Of a stretch of 24,542 nucleotides of DNA, positions 1 through 7,672 are shown one piece after another. The notes beneath the pieces are model-generated. The model did no database searches. It was not told the DNA's origin and was given only the letters and a program-made list of their open reading frames with translations. The position numbers and the translations under genes are program-made. The DNA lies in the NCBI GenBank assembly GCA_937925095.1, contig CALEXX010000016.1, forward strand, positions 1 to 24,542, written 5' to 3'. The stretch is from an uncultured Leptotrichia sp. Lineage in GTDB: Bacteria; Fusobacteriota; Fusobacteriia; Fusobacteriales; Leptotrichiaceae. The number at the start of each line of letters is the position of its first letter. The stretch's first letter is position 1.

Positions 1-80
1 TTTAAGATAACTGCAAATTTCTATTTTTAAGACCGCCCCTTTTTATAAATATATATTTCTACAAATAATTTTTATATATA

Positions 81-320
81 TTATATCATTGCTATTAATT
101 CTTTCAGTTCTTCAGGATTGAAACCAATCGTTCTTTTTATTTCTTCATCCTGATCCAAAAGTATTGTTGTAGGTACTGTTCTTACCTTATATTTCATTGC
201 AAGTTCAGGATTATTAAATGGATTTACTTTCTCGTATTCAACTCCGCTTTTATCTAGTAAATCTGACACCATTACACATGGATTGCAATCTGCCTTTTCA
301 AATTTAATCAGTTTTTTCAT
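81..320 (-). CDS. Small thioredoxin-family protein (79 aa)
   Basis: A thiol-disulfide oxidoreductase or redox carrier of the minimal thioredoxin/glutaredoxin type, presumably cytoplasmic since no signal peptide is visible. The sequence opens with a short beta strand, then a C-N-P-C active site (Cys12 and Cys15). A T-V-P-T segment in the second half supplies the cis-proline expected beside the active site. At 79 residues it is shorter than classical thioredoxin (about 105) and nearer the NrdH/glutaredoxin-like size. The start is set at the ATG at 320 because a GAGGAG ribosome site lies about 9 bases upstream; the open frame runs on to 383 but that upstream ATG has no such site. It is divergent from metH. 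The specific partner is unknown; proteins of this size often serve ribonucleotide reductase, but no such gene is in the window. Confidence 0.85.
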   Translation of the reverse strand: MKKLIKFEKADCNPCVMVSDLLDKSGVEYEKVNPFNNPELAMKYKVRTVPTTILLDQDEEIKRTIGFNPEELKELIAMI

Positions 321-411
321 TTCAGTTTCTCCTCTTCCTAAATTGCTGAGCATTGATATTAGATAGCAATTTAATATTTTCATTATTTTTTATGTTGTTT
401 TTTCAAAACAA

Positions 412-431
412 AAACACAAGATATTGTGTTT
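412..431. promoter_or_regulatory. Inverted repeat in the thioredoxin-metH divergent region
   Basis: AAACACAA, a four-base spacer (GATA), then TTGTGTTT: a perfect 8-bp inverted repeat about 90 bases upstream of the thioredoxin-like start. It could be an operator or a small hairpin in that gene's leader. The rest of the 440-base divergent region (321-760) is extremely AT-rich, with only promoter-like matches and no riboswitch-like structure that I could recognise. Confidence 0.35.
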
Positions 432-634
432 GTAGTTTTTCTATTATGTTATATGTAGTATAACTATTATTTTGAATTTTTGCAACATATTTATTCTGTG
501 AAAAAAATTAAAGAATTTTAATCTTTATTCTTTACACAAGACATTCCAATTACTATAAAATTGTCAATATATTTTATATATATAATTTTTATAAAAAAAC
601 ATTTGTTATCTATATTTTATTTTAATCTTTTGTA

Positions 635-663
635 TGTACATTTATATCTTTTTATGATACAAT
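635..663 (+). promoter_or_regulatory. Candidate metH promoter (extended -10)
   Basis: TGTACA at 635-640, a 17-base spacer, then TACAAT at 658-663 preceded by TG and one base (extended -10). The 16-base stretch TTTATGATACAATCAT is repeated exactly in front of the autotransporter pseudogene (4401-4416), which supports a real promoter element. A second match, TTGAAT-16-TATAAT at 674-701, lies closer to the gene. In DNA this AT-rich chance matches are common, so start-site mapping would be needed to choose. Confidence 0.5.
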
Positions 664-760
664 CATTTATATGTTGAATTTTACATAATAATATATATAA
701 TGATATAATATTACTTTAAAAATATATCAATTTAATTGTAAATCGGGAAAGGAATGATTG

Positions 761-3700
761 ATGACTAGTAACAATAATTATGACAATAATGACATAAATA
801 AACACTATAAGGAATCCTACAGTCTTCTGAAAAATGATCTGGATAGTAAAATTGTTATGATTGACGGGGCTATGGGAACAATGATACAGCAGCATAAGCT
901 TACTGCTGAAGACTTTGGTGGAGAAAAATACGAAGGATGTAATGACTACCTCGTACTTACAAAGCCTGAAGTCATAAAAAACATACATAAAACTTACCTT
1001 AAGGCCGGAAGTGACATTATAGAAACAAATACCTTCGGTGCACTTGATATAGTCCTTAAGGATTATGACTTAGAAGATAAATCATTTGAAATGAATAAAG
1101 CCGCTGCTGAAATTGTAAATAAAGCAATTAAGGAATACAGGGAAGAAAATCCTGGAGAAAAGAGAAATCTTTATGTGGCAGGGGCACTGGGACCTTCAAA
1201 TAAGTCAATAAGTGTCACTGGAGGAGTAACATTCAATGAACTTATACATTCATACTATACTGCTATTTCAGGATTACTTGAAGGCGGTGTAGATATAATA
1301 CTTTTTGAAACTATTCAGGATACACGTAATTTGAAAGCTGCATATTTAGGCTTTCAGAAGGCTACATCTGAAAAGTATCCTGTTCCGCTTATGCTTTCAT
1401 TTACTATCGAAAGTACAGGAACTACTCTTGCAGGCCAGACTGCTGATGCATTTTATTATGCAGTAAATCATATGAATCCTCTATCAATAGGACTAAACTG
1501 TGCCACAGGTCCTGAGTTTATGACTCAGTTCCTGAAAACTCTGAATAATGTTTCAGATACATATATTTCAGTATATCCAAATGCAGGGCTTCCAAATGAG
1601 GAAGGTGTGTATGAAGAAACGCCGGATACACTTGCAGCAAAAATAGAACCTTTTTTCCAGGAAAAACTTTTAAATATAGTTGGCGGATGCTGTGGTACTA
1701 CTCCGCAGTACATAGAAAAAATAAAGGCAAAAAGTATAAACTACGAACCAAGATCAATTAAAGAACATCAGGATACAAAGAATGCAGTCAGCGGACTTAT
1801 TACATTAAATCCTCCTGCTGACAGACCTATTTATGTAGGAGAAAGAACTAATGTAATTGGTTCACGTATATTTAAAAATCTGATTGCAAATGAAAAATTT
1901 GATGAGGCAACTGAAGTGGCAAGGTTACAGATAAAGGGAGATGCAGATGTAATTGATATATGTCTTGCAAATCCTGACAGGGATGAAATCAGTGATATGA
2001 AATCATTCCTTGAAAAGGTTGCTAAATTTGCAAAAGTACCTATAATGCTTGATTCCACTGACATAAATGTTATAAAGGAAGGACTTACATATCTTCAGGG
2101 AAAAGGAATTATAAACTCCATAAATCTTGAAGACGGAGAAAAAAAATTTGCTGATATGTCGGAACTGATTAAGAAATTTGGTGCTTCTGTCGTTGTCGGT
2201 CTTATAGATGAAAGCGGAATGGCAGTTTCTCTTGAAAGAAAACTAGAAATTGCAAGAAGAAGTTATAAACTACTGACAGAAAAATACGGTATTGATGAGA
2301 GGGATATAATTTTTGATACACTTGTATTCCCAGTTGCTACTGGAGATCAGAAATATATTGGTTCAGCCACTTCCACTATTGAAGCAATAAGGGGAATAAA
2401 AAAGGAAATGCCAAATGTAAAGACAATACTTGGAGTAAGTAACATCTCATTTGGATTGCCTATTGCAGGAAGGGAAGTTTTAAACAGCTACTATATGCAG
2501 AAAGCTTATGAAGCAGGACTTGACTATGCTATTGTAAATACTGAAAAGCTGATTAATATGTCAGATATTTCTGATAGGGAAAAAGAACTTTCTGAAGCAC
2601 TATTGTTTAATACAAATGATGATACTGTTGCAGAATTTGTTGCATTTTACCGTGAGAAGAAAGGTGTAGAAAAAAAAGTTGATACAAGTAACATGACTCC
2701 TGAAGAGCAAATTGCAAACCTTGTTGTTGAAGGAAGTAAAAAGGATTTAGTTCCTCTGCTTGATAAACTGCTTGAAAAATATGCTCCACTTGAAATTATA
2801 AATGGACCTCTAATGACAGGAATGGATGAAGTTGGAAGGCTTTTCAATAAAAATGACCTTATTGTTGCTGAAGTTCTTCAAAGTGCTGAAGTAATGAAGG
2901 CTTCCGTTTCACATTTGGAACAGTTTATGGAAAAATCTGATTCTGCAACAAAGGGAACTGTTATTATGGCAACTGTTAAGGGGGACGTCCATGACATTGG
3001 GAAAAACCTTGTAGGAATAATAATAGGAAATAATGGATACAACGTTATTGACCTTGGAATTAATACTCCTGCAGAGAAAATAAGGGAAGCTATTATAACA
3101 GAAAAGGCTGATTTTGTTGGACTTTCAGGACTTCTTGTCAAGTCTGCCGCCGAAATGGTAAATACTGTGGCTGTCCTTCGTGATGCAGGAATCAATATCC
3201 CTATATTTGTAGGTGGTGCTGCCCTTACTGAGAAATTTACAATAAATAAAATTGAACCTTCATATGAAAATAATATTGTAATTTACTCTAAAGATGCCAT
3301 GACTGCACTGGCTGATCTTAATAAAATGATTGTGCCTGAAAAATTTGAGGAGTTCAAGGGGTATCTCCAGTCAAGAAGGGAACTTATGCTTGTGAAGGAT
3401 GAAAAAGCTCTTGAAAGGCTAAATGTACGTCAGACTTATGGAGAATCTGCCGAAACATTTGATTATTCAAAAATAAAAAAACCTGAATATGACTTTGAAA
3501 AGATATACAAGCCTGAAACCCTTAATAAACAAATAATCACAAACATTAATGCTAAAGATGTATTTAAATATATGAATCTTCAGATGCTTATTGGAAAACA
3601 CCTTGGAATGAAATGGGTTATAAGTGACCTTCTTTCAAAAAAGGATCCTAAAGCCATGAAAATATACAATGAAATTCTCGATATTATAAATCATGGTGAT

Positions 3701-4276
3701 GAATATTTTGACATTAAAGCTATTTATAAATATTATCCATGTAGAAAAAATGGCGAAAAAATAGAAATTCTTTCTGATGATTTGTTAGAAGTTCTTGAAA
3801 CATTTGAATTTCCAAGACAGACATGGGGACAGTATCTATCACTTAATGACTACATTCACCCAACAGAAATAGATTATATAGGTATGTTTGTTGCAAGTGC
3901 AGGAGAAAAATCTAGAATCGTTTCAAATGAACTGATAAGCAAAGGTGAATTTTACCGAGGTCACCTTGTAAATTCATTGGGACTTGAACTTGCTGAATCT
4001 GTAGCTGAATACGTTCATACTATAATGAGAAAAGATGTGGGAATTATAGATAAAGATATAAGTATTGATGATGTACTGAAGGCTAAATATCAGGGAAACA
4101 GATACTCTTTCGGATACCCTGCCTGTCCTGACCTATCCGATCAGGAAAAGCTATTCGGACTGTTAAAGCCTGAAAGATTTGGTATTAAACTTACTGAAGG
4201 ATATATGATGTATCCTGAAGCTTCCGTAAGTGCAATTGTATTTTCACAGCCTTTCTGTAAATACTTTAATATATAA
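761..4276 (+). CDS. metH: Cobalamin-dependent methionine synthase (1171 aa)
   Basis: Transfers the methyl group of 5-methyltetrahydrofolate through cobalamin to homocysteine, giving methionine in the cytoplasm. All four modules are present in order. The homocysteine domain (about 25-330) has zinc-ligand cysteines at 247, 310 and 311 (G-G-C-C-G-T). The pterin domain (about 355-620) opens with E-R-T-N-V-I-G-S. The cap and B12 domains (about 650-880) carry D-V-H-D-I-G with the cobalt ligand His744. The C-terminal reactivation domain has R1114 followed by G-Y-P-A-C-P-D. Length is close to the E. coli enzyme (1227). The ATG at 761 is chosen because GGAAAGGA sits 7-8 bases upstream; a TTG one codon earlier is less likely. 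It appears monocistronic, with its own terminator. No metF or flavodoxin reductase partner is nearby. Confidence 0.97.
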   Translation: MTSNNNYDNNDINKHYKESYSLLKNDLDSKIVMIDGAMGTMIQQHKLTAEDFGGEKYEGCNDYLVLTKPEVIKNIHKTYLKAGSDIIETNTFGALDIVLKDYDLEDKSFEMNKAAAEIVNKAIKEYREENPGEKRNLYVAGALGPSNKSISVTGGVTFNELIHSYYTAISGLLEGGVDIILFETIQDTRNLKAAYLGFQKATSEKYPVPLMLSFTIESTGTTLAGQTADAFYYAVNHMNPLSIGLNCATGPEFMTQFLKTLNNVSDTYISVYPNAGLPNEEGVYEETPDTLAAKIEPFFQEKLLNIVGGCCGTTPQYIEKIKAKSINYEPRSIKEHQDTKNAVSGLITLNPPADRPIYVGERTNVIGSRIFKNLIANEKFDEATEVARLQIKGDADVIDICLANPDRDEISDMKSFLEKVAKFAKVPIMLDSTDINVIKEGLTYLQGKGIINSINLEDGEKKFADMSELIKKFGASVVVGLIDESGMAVSLERKLEIARRSYKLLTEKYGIDERDIIFDTLVFPVATGDQKYIGSATSTIEAIRGIKKEMPNVKTILGVSNISFGLPIAGREVLNSYYMQKAYEAGLDYAIVNTEKLINMSDISDREKELSEALLFNTNDDTVAEFVAFYREKKGVEKKVDTSNMTPEEQIANLVVEGSKKDLVPLLDKLLEKYAPLEIINGPLMTGMDEVGRLFNKNDLIVAEVLQSAEVMKASVSHLEQFMEKSDSATKGTVIMATVKGDVHDIGKNLVGIIIGNNGYNVIDLGINTPAEKIREAIITEKADFVGLSGLLVKSAAEMVNTVAVLRDAGINIPIFVGGAALTEKFTINKIEPSYENNIVIYSKDAMTALADLNKMIVPEKFEEFKGYLQSRRELMLVKDEKALERLNVRQTYGESAETFDYSKIKKPEYDFEKIYKPETLNKQIITNINAKDVFKYMNLQMLIGKHLGMKWVISDLLSKKDPKAMKIYNEILDIINHGDEYFDIKAIYKYYPCRKNGEKIEILSDDLLEVLETFEFPRQTWGQYLSLNDYIHPTEIDYIGMFVASAGEKSRIVSNELISKGEFYRGHLVNSLGLELAESVAEYVHTIMRKDVGIIDKDISIDDVLKAKYQGNRYSFGYPACPDLSDQEKLFGLLKPERFGIKLTEGYMMYPEASVSAIVFSQPFCKYFNI

Positions 4277-4323
4277 TATTATTTATAGCGTTTACAATAT
4301 ATATTTTTAACAATTATTAAATT

Positions 4324-4365
4324 GTCTGATTTTAATGAAACCCTATTAAAATCAGACTTTTTTTT
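4324..4365 (+). terminator. metH rho-independent terminator
   Basis: A perfect 13-bp stem (4324-4336 with 4345-4357) and an 8-base loop, followed by eight T (4358-4365), about 50 bases after the metH stop. Confidence 0.93.
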
Positions 4366-4384
4366 ATTAAGCAAAACATCATTT

Positions 4385-4413
4385 TATACTTTCAAAGTTT
4401 TTTATGATACAAT
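4385..4413 (+). promoter_or_regulatory. Candidate promoter of the autotransporter remnant
   Basis: Contains the same TTTATGATACAATCAT block seen upstream of metH, giving an extended -10 (TG, one base, TACAAT at 4408-4413). The -35 at 4385-4390 (TATACT) is weak. It lies 42 bases before the pseudogene start. Confidence 0.4.
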
Positions 4414-4455
4414 CATATGTAAATTAAAAAACTATAAAAAGAAGGAGTGCAGTTT

Positions 4456-4844
4456 TTGAATAGCAATTTAAGAAATATAGAAAAAAATTTAAGAGCATTT
4501 GCAAAAAGATCAAAATCAATAAAATTTTCAACTGAAATGTTTTTAGCTTTTTTAATATCAGGAATATCAGGATTCGCAGCTAAAAAATCCGTTTCATCTG
4601 ACTCTTCTACAGAAGGAGCAATGAGCTGGGAAAAATAAATGATGTTAACAATAGAGCAAGAGTAAACTATACTACTGCTGACTGGTATAATCTAAGAAAT
4701 GAAAAAGAGGATAGAAAAGGTAATTTCAAAGCTGATTTGAATTTTGGAATAGAAAATCAGAGATTTGGTGTAACACTAAATGCAGGATATGATACAAAAG
4801 GTGAAAATATAAGAGGTGGAATTGGATTTAGAGCAATCTATTAA
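4456..4844 (+). pseudogene. Autotransporter remnant (signal region fused out of frame to barrel end)
   Basis: Two ends of a type V autotransporter survive with almost everything between them missing. The first piece (4456-4638, 60 codons) starts at TTG with AAGGAG 8 bases upstream. It carries the extended basic N-terminus and a hydrophobic signal segment (about 24-40), the pattern I know from Leptotrichia autotransporters. It stops at 4636-4638. In another frame, open from before 4620 to the stop at 4842-4844, lies a typical last part of an outer-membrane beta-barrel: alternating strands such as N-F-G-I-E-N-Q-R-F-G, then G-G-I-G-F-R-A-I-Y ending in an aromatic residue. A large internal deletion with a frameshift explains this best. 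A GTG at 4447 is an alternative, less well placed start. No function is expected from the product. Confidence 0.82.
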
Positions 4845-4987
4845 TAAAACCTTGTGTCATTATATGGCAAAGTGTAAACTAATAATAAGTTATATCATTT
4901 ATATGTAGAAATATAAAAATAAAAAAGTATACAATACTATAATCTTCTTACAGTAACAAACAAATATTATGAAGAGGTGACTTAATT

Positions 4988-5431
4988 ATGAAAGCAAGTA
5001 AAAAAGTATTAACAGTTGTACTAGGAACAGCTTTAATTGGAGGTTTATTACCAGTAAATGGTTATTCAAAACCTAAGAAAGGACAAAAATCTGCTATTCA
5101 GCAATTACAGGAATATTTTGCAAAGGAAGAAGTTGCAGAGAAAAAAGCTAATGCTGCTGCAACTTCTGAACAGGAAGAAAAACCTGCTGCTGAAGTTATG
5201 AAAAAAACTTTTACATGTGGTAAGGAAACTATTACTGTTGAATACGGTGATGGTGAAAAAGCAGTACTTACTGACGGAAAAGGTAAAACTCATGAATTAG
5301 CTATCACAAAAGCTGCCAGTGGAGAACTTTACAGCAACAAAGAAGGTGTTTCCATTCATATGAAAGGAAACGATGGAGTATACACATCATCTTCTACTGC
5401 TGAAGATGTTAGCTGCGAAATAAGCGAATAA
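4988..5431 (+). CDS. Secreted MliC-family C-type lysozyme inhibitor (147 aa)
   Basis: Predicted inhibitor of host C-type lysozyme, exported to the periplasm or cell surface. Residues 1-27 form a signal peptide (basic start, hydrophobic 7-22). There is no lipobox cysteine, so it looks soluble like PliC and not a lipoprotein like MliC. A Lys/Glu/Ala-rich linker (about 28-72) follows. The MliC-like domain (about 74-147) has Cys77 and Cys143 placed for the family disulfide. It also has the A-S-G-x-x-Y motif with Ser111 and a Lys126 in M-K-G, matching the serine and lysine known to enter the lysozyme active site. The start is clear: AGAGGTGA lies 7 bases before the ATG. It is a single gene with its own terminator. 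The family call rests on motif spacing, not on a search. Confidence 0.78.
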   Translation: MKASKKVLTVVLGTALIGGLLPVNGYSKPKKGQKSAIQQLQEYFAKEEVAEKKANAAATSEQEEKPAAEVMKKTFTCGKETITVEYGDGEKAVLTDGKGKTHELAITKAASGELYSNKEGVSIHMKGNDGVYTSSSTAEDVSCEISE

Positions 5432-5491
5432 TACTTTATTCTTTCATTTATCATTAAAAATAGATATCTATATGTAATAAAAATTTAGAAT

Positions 5492-5540
5492 AATATTACC
5501 TGAGAAGGCTGATTACAGCCCTATCAGGTAATATTTTTTT
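5492..5540 (+). terminator. Terminator after the lysozyme-inhibitor gene
   Basis: A two-part stem: 12 perfect pairs (5492-5503 with 5524-5535), a small internal loop, then GGCTG/CAGCC with an ATTA loop. A T tract follows the 3' arm. Confidence 0.92.
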
Positions 5541-5555
5541 ACTATCACTATACTA

Positions 5556-5583
5556 AAAATGACTGGATTTCTCCAGTCATTTT
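5556..5583 (-). terminator. Bidirectional terminator hairpin below rtcB
   Basis: A perfect 12-bp stem (5556-5567 with 5572-5583) and a 4-base loop. The A and T ends of the arms let it work on either strand. It sits 20 bases beyond the RtcB stop and after the terminator of the convergent gene. Confidence 0.82.
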
Positions 5584-5604
5584 GTTTTTTCAAATTCATT
5601 AAAT

Positions 5605-6756
5605 TTATTGTAAACCTTTAAAGTTAAATATTGGCTTTATTACTTCTATTATGTCCATTGTTTCTTTTGTAGCTTCCACTATTTCATCAATGTTTCTATA
5701 TGCCTGTGGTGCTTCATCAAGAGTATTTTCCGTAACAGTAAAGCTTTTTACCCCTTCCATGCTCTCTTTGTAATCCTGCAGGGAAATACTTTCTTTAGCC
5801 TGACTTCTGCTCATTACACGTCCGGCTCCATGAGGTGCTGACTGCAGCCACTCCTGGTTGCCTTTTCCCATTGCTATAATGGAACCGTCCCTCATATTTA
5901 TTGGAACTATTATTTTCTGTCCTTTTCTTGCAGGGGTTGCACCTTTTCTGACTGTCATGTCTTCAAAATCTATATAATTATGTACAGATTCCCAAAAATT
6001 ATCTGCATTAAATCTGTATCCAAAAAATTCAAGTATTTTTTCTATCATTTTTCTACGATTTTCACTAGCAAATTTTTGAGCTATTTTCATGTCATTTACA
6101 TAGCTTTTAGCCTTTTCTCCTGTCAAAATATGTGCTGTTTTATTATATTTTGCCTTAATACTGTCCTTCAGACTTTCCCTTTCTTCAGGCGGTATATTAT
6201 TTAAGTCATTTTTATAGGCTTCCAAGTCAAATTCAAGCATTTTGTTATAATATTTACATATATCCAGTCCAAATTTTCTGGATCCTGAATGAACTACAAT
6301 ATAGTCATTATTCTTACCGGAATTTATTTCAATAAAATGATTTCCTCCACCTAAAGTTCCAAGTGCCCTTGAATAAGATTCTATTTTTTCTTTAGGTTTT
6401 TGCATTATTAAATTACTGAAATCAAATTTCTGAGTTTTCTCCTGTAATTTTGGTCCTGATGGAATATTTTCATTTATATGATTGTAAAATTCCTTCCAAT
6501 CAATATTTGCAACATCCAGCTTTGGAATCTCGTATACACTCATTCCACAGCCAATATCTACTCCAACAATATTTGGAATTACTCCCTTTTCTACATCCAC
6601 TTTTGCAACAAATCCTACTGGAACATCTTTTCCCCTGTGAGTGTCAGGCATTAAATGAACTTCATCATACAATCCATGTGTATTTTCATGAACATCATTT
6701 ATTATTCCATAGTCAAAATTTATTGCATGATTTACAATGTTAATTTTACTTTTCAT
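5605..6756 (-). CDS. rtcB: RtcB-family RNA ligase (383 aa)
   Basis: GTP- and Mn-dependent ligase joining RNA 2',3'-cyclic-phosphate (or 3'-phosphate) ends to 5'-hydroxyl ends, used in RNA repair. Family landmarks are all visible: V-D-I-G-C-G with the metal ligands Asp67 and Cys70, G-G-G-N-H (His140), V-V-H-S-G-S-R (His156), V-H-N (His259), and S-A-P-H-G-A-G-R with the guanylated His309. It is somewhat shorter than E. coli RtcB (408). The ATG at 6756 is preceded by GGAGGAGAAAGG. There is no rtcA or archease gene beside it; it is a lone gene on the border of the accessory island. The natural RNA substrate is unknown. Repair of RNAs cut by toxin ribonucleases is a recognised possible role, but nothing here ties it to the HEPN gene at 10 kb. 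Confidence 0.93.
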   Translation of the reverse strand: MKSKINIVNHAINFDYGIINDVHENTHGLYDEVHLMPDTHRGKDVPVGFVAKVDVEKGVIPNIVGVDIGCGMSVYEIPKLDVANIDWKEFYNHINENIPSGPKLQEKTQKFDFSNLIMQKPKEKIESYSRALGTLGGGNHFIEINSGKNNDYIVVHSGSRKFGLDICKYYNKMLEFDLEAYKNDLNNIPPEERESLKDSIKAKYNKTAHILTGEKAKSYVNDMKIAQKFASENRRKMIEKILEFFGYRFNADNFWESVHNYIDFEDMTVRKGATPARKGQKIIVPINMRDGSIIAMGKGNQEWLQSAPHGAGRVMSRSQAKESISLQDYKESMEGVKSFTVTENTLDEAPQAYRNIDEIVEATKETMDIIEVIKPIFNFKGLQ

Positions 6757-6823
6757 TTCCTTTCTCCTCCATTTTCATTATAATTTTTTAGAGGGTTAGG
6801 GGTTTTGAGATACTTTGTCCAGT

Positions 6824-6829
6824 ATTATA
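6824..6829 (-). promoter_or_regulatory. Candidate rtcB -10 box
   Basis: A perfect TATAAT on the minus strand, about 70 bases upstream of the rtcB ATG. The -35 is poor (TTTTCT at 17 bases). The rest of 6757-7051 shows no gene that I can support. Confidence 0.4.
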
Positions 6830-7051
6830 CCTTATTTTTTGTAAAAAGAAAAGGAAAATTTGGGATTTTGGTATGAATATTATTATTTGATAGTCTTATT
6901 ATTCTATGGATTGTTACAATTCTGTGTAAATCAATAAGTTACATATATAAATCCTCTCTTTATAACAATCATATCTAATTTGTACTTCATGAATTGATTT
7001 TTATTAAATTAATATCCCTTGCATAAATTATTTATCCCTTTTATTTTCATA

Positions 7052-7198
7052 TTATCTCCAAATTAATCGAAATATAGCAGCCAGAATTATTATCCAAGTT
7101 GCAATTCCAATTATTTTTTCTGTTGTTGTTGCACTTTTCCAACCTAAAGCAATTTTAAGGTTTATTTTTGTTTTTCCAACCATTATTTCTTTTTTCAT
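7052..7198 (-). CDS. Small basic single-span membrane protein (48 aa), start uncertain
   Basis: Not recognised. A lysine-rich first half (about 1-24) contains a T-T-T-E-K segment. It is followed by one hydrophobic segment (about 29-45, rich in Ile and Ala) and a short R-L-I-W-R tail, so it should sit in the inner membrane with the basic end inside. No good ribosome site precedes the ATG at 7198, and the frame stays open for 14 codons upstream without a start codon, so the 5' end may be lost or decayed. The architecture repeats in the 49-residue protein at 9524-9673. Small hydrophobic proteins of this kind include type I toxins, but no antisense RNA was identified. Confidence 0.4.
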   Translation of the reverse strand: MKKEIMVGKTKINLKIALGWKSATTTEKIIGIATWIIILAAIFRLIWR

Positions 7199-7501
7199 AG
7201 TTTTTACGGCATAATGATTTTTAAGGATAGGATTTTTGTCCTAAATCCTATTTGAATACAATTTTGATATAGAGCTTTAAAGTTATCAACTTAAATTTAA
7301 CTGTGATTTCCTTTACTGCTCTTTTGTATCTATCATTATCCCTTTTACCTCCTTTTTTATTTTTTGAACATATCCATTATTATATTTAATTTTTACTATT
7401 TTGAGATAGCCTCTTCTTCTATTTTACTTCTTTTGTTTTTCTCATATCTAAAAATGGAATATTCCAAGCAGGATATTTTGAACTTCCAGTAACTAATGCT
7501 A
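7199..7501 (-). other. Start-less coding-like fragments between small genes
   Basis: No intact gene is visible. On the minus strand there are three overlapping open stretches without a usable start: 7420-7508 (ends after R-K-T-K-E-V-K), 7313-7423 (ends after I-D-T-K-E-Q), and about 7248-7378 (ends in K-I-V-F-K). An AAAGGAGGT ribosome site near 7350 leads only to a six-codon frame. The plus strand is also open across 7432-7590. The picture suggests decayed small genes; I cannot tell which family or strand was original. Confidence 0.3.
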
Positions 7502-7672
7502 CTAAAGGATATTACTTGAAATATCATAGTCAATTGAAAAATTGTAATCAAAATTATGTAATTCTTCAATATAAGTATTTAATTTAGCACTTATTTTCTT
7601 TTTTTCTTCAAGAGGCATATTTTCAATTTTTTTTAAAATAGAATCTAAGATTTCAGTAGATCTTTTACTCAT
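7502..7672 (-). CDS. 56-aa partner overlapping the ART-like gene
   Basis: Not recognised. The ATG at 7672 lies inside the last codons of the upstream gene, with an 8-base overlap (ATGAGTAA), which indicates translational coupling. The first 37 residues are a charged, probably helical segment (two Lys/Glu-rich stretches around an N-M-P-L-E-E turn); the rest is Asp/Asn/Tyr-rich and ends abruptly at two consecutive TAG codons. That is what one would expect of a small antitoxin or immunity protein, but it is inferred from the gene arrangement alone. The abrupt end and the coding-like fragment just beyond (7420-7508, another frame) leave open that it is a truncated longer protein. Confidence 0.5.
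   Translation of the reverse strand: MSKRSTEILDSILKKIENMPLEEKKKISAKLNTYIEELHNFDYNFSIDYDISSNIL

Noticed and set aside
321..383. Longer (100-aa) form of the thioredoxin-like protein
   Set aside because: The upstream ATG has no ribosome site and adds residues not typical of the family; the GAGGAG site points to the ATG at 320.
664..760. Riboswitch (SAM or cobalamin) in the metH leader
   Set aside because: The leader is under 100 bases of A/T-rich sequence with no conserved motifs or stable stems.
716..988. Minus-strand open frame over the metH start
   Set aside because: It is antisense to the well-supported metH coding sequence and has no family features.
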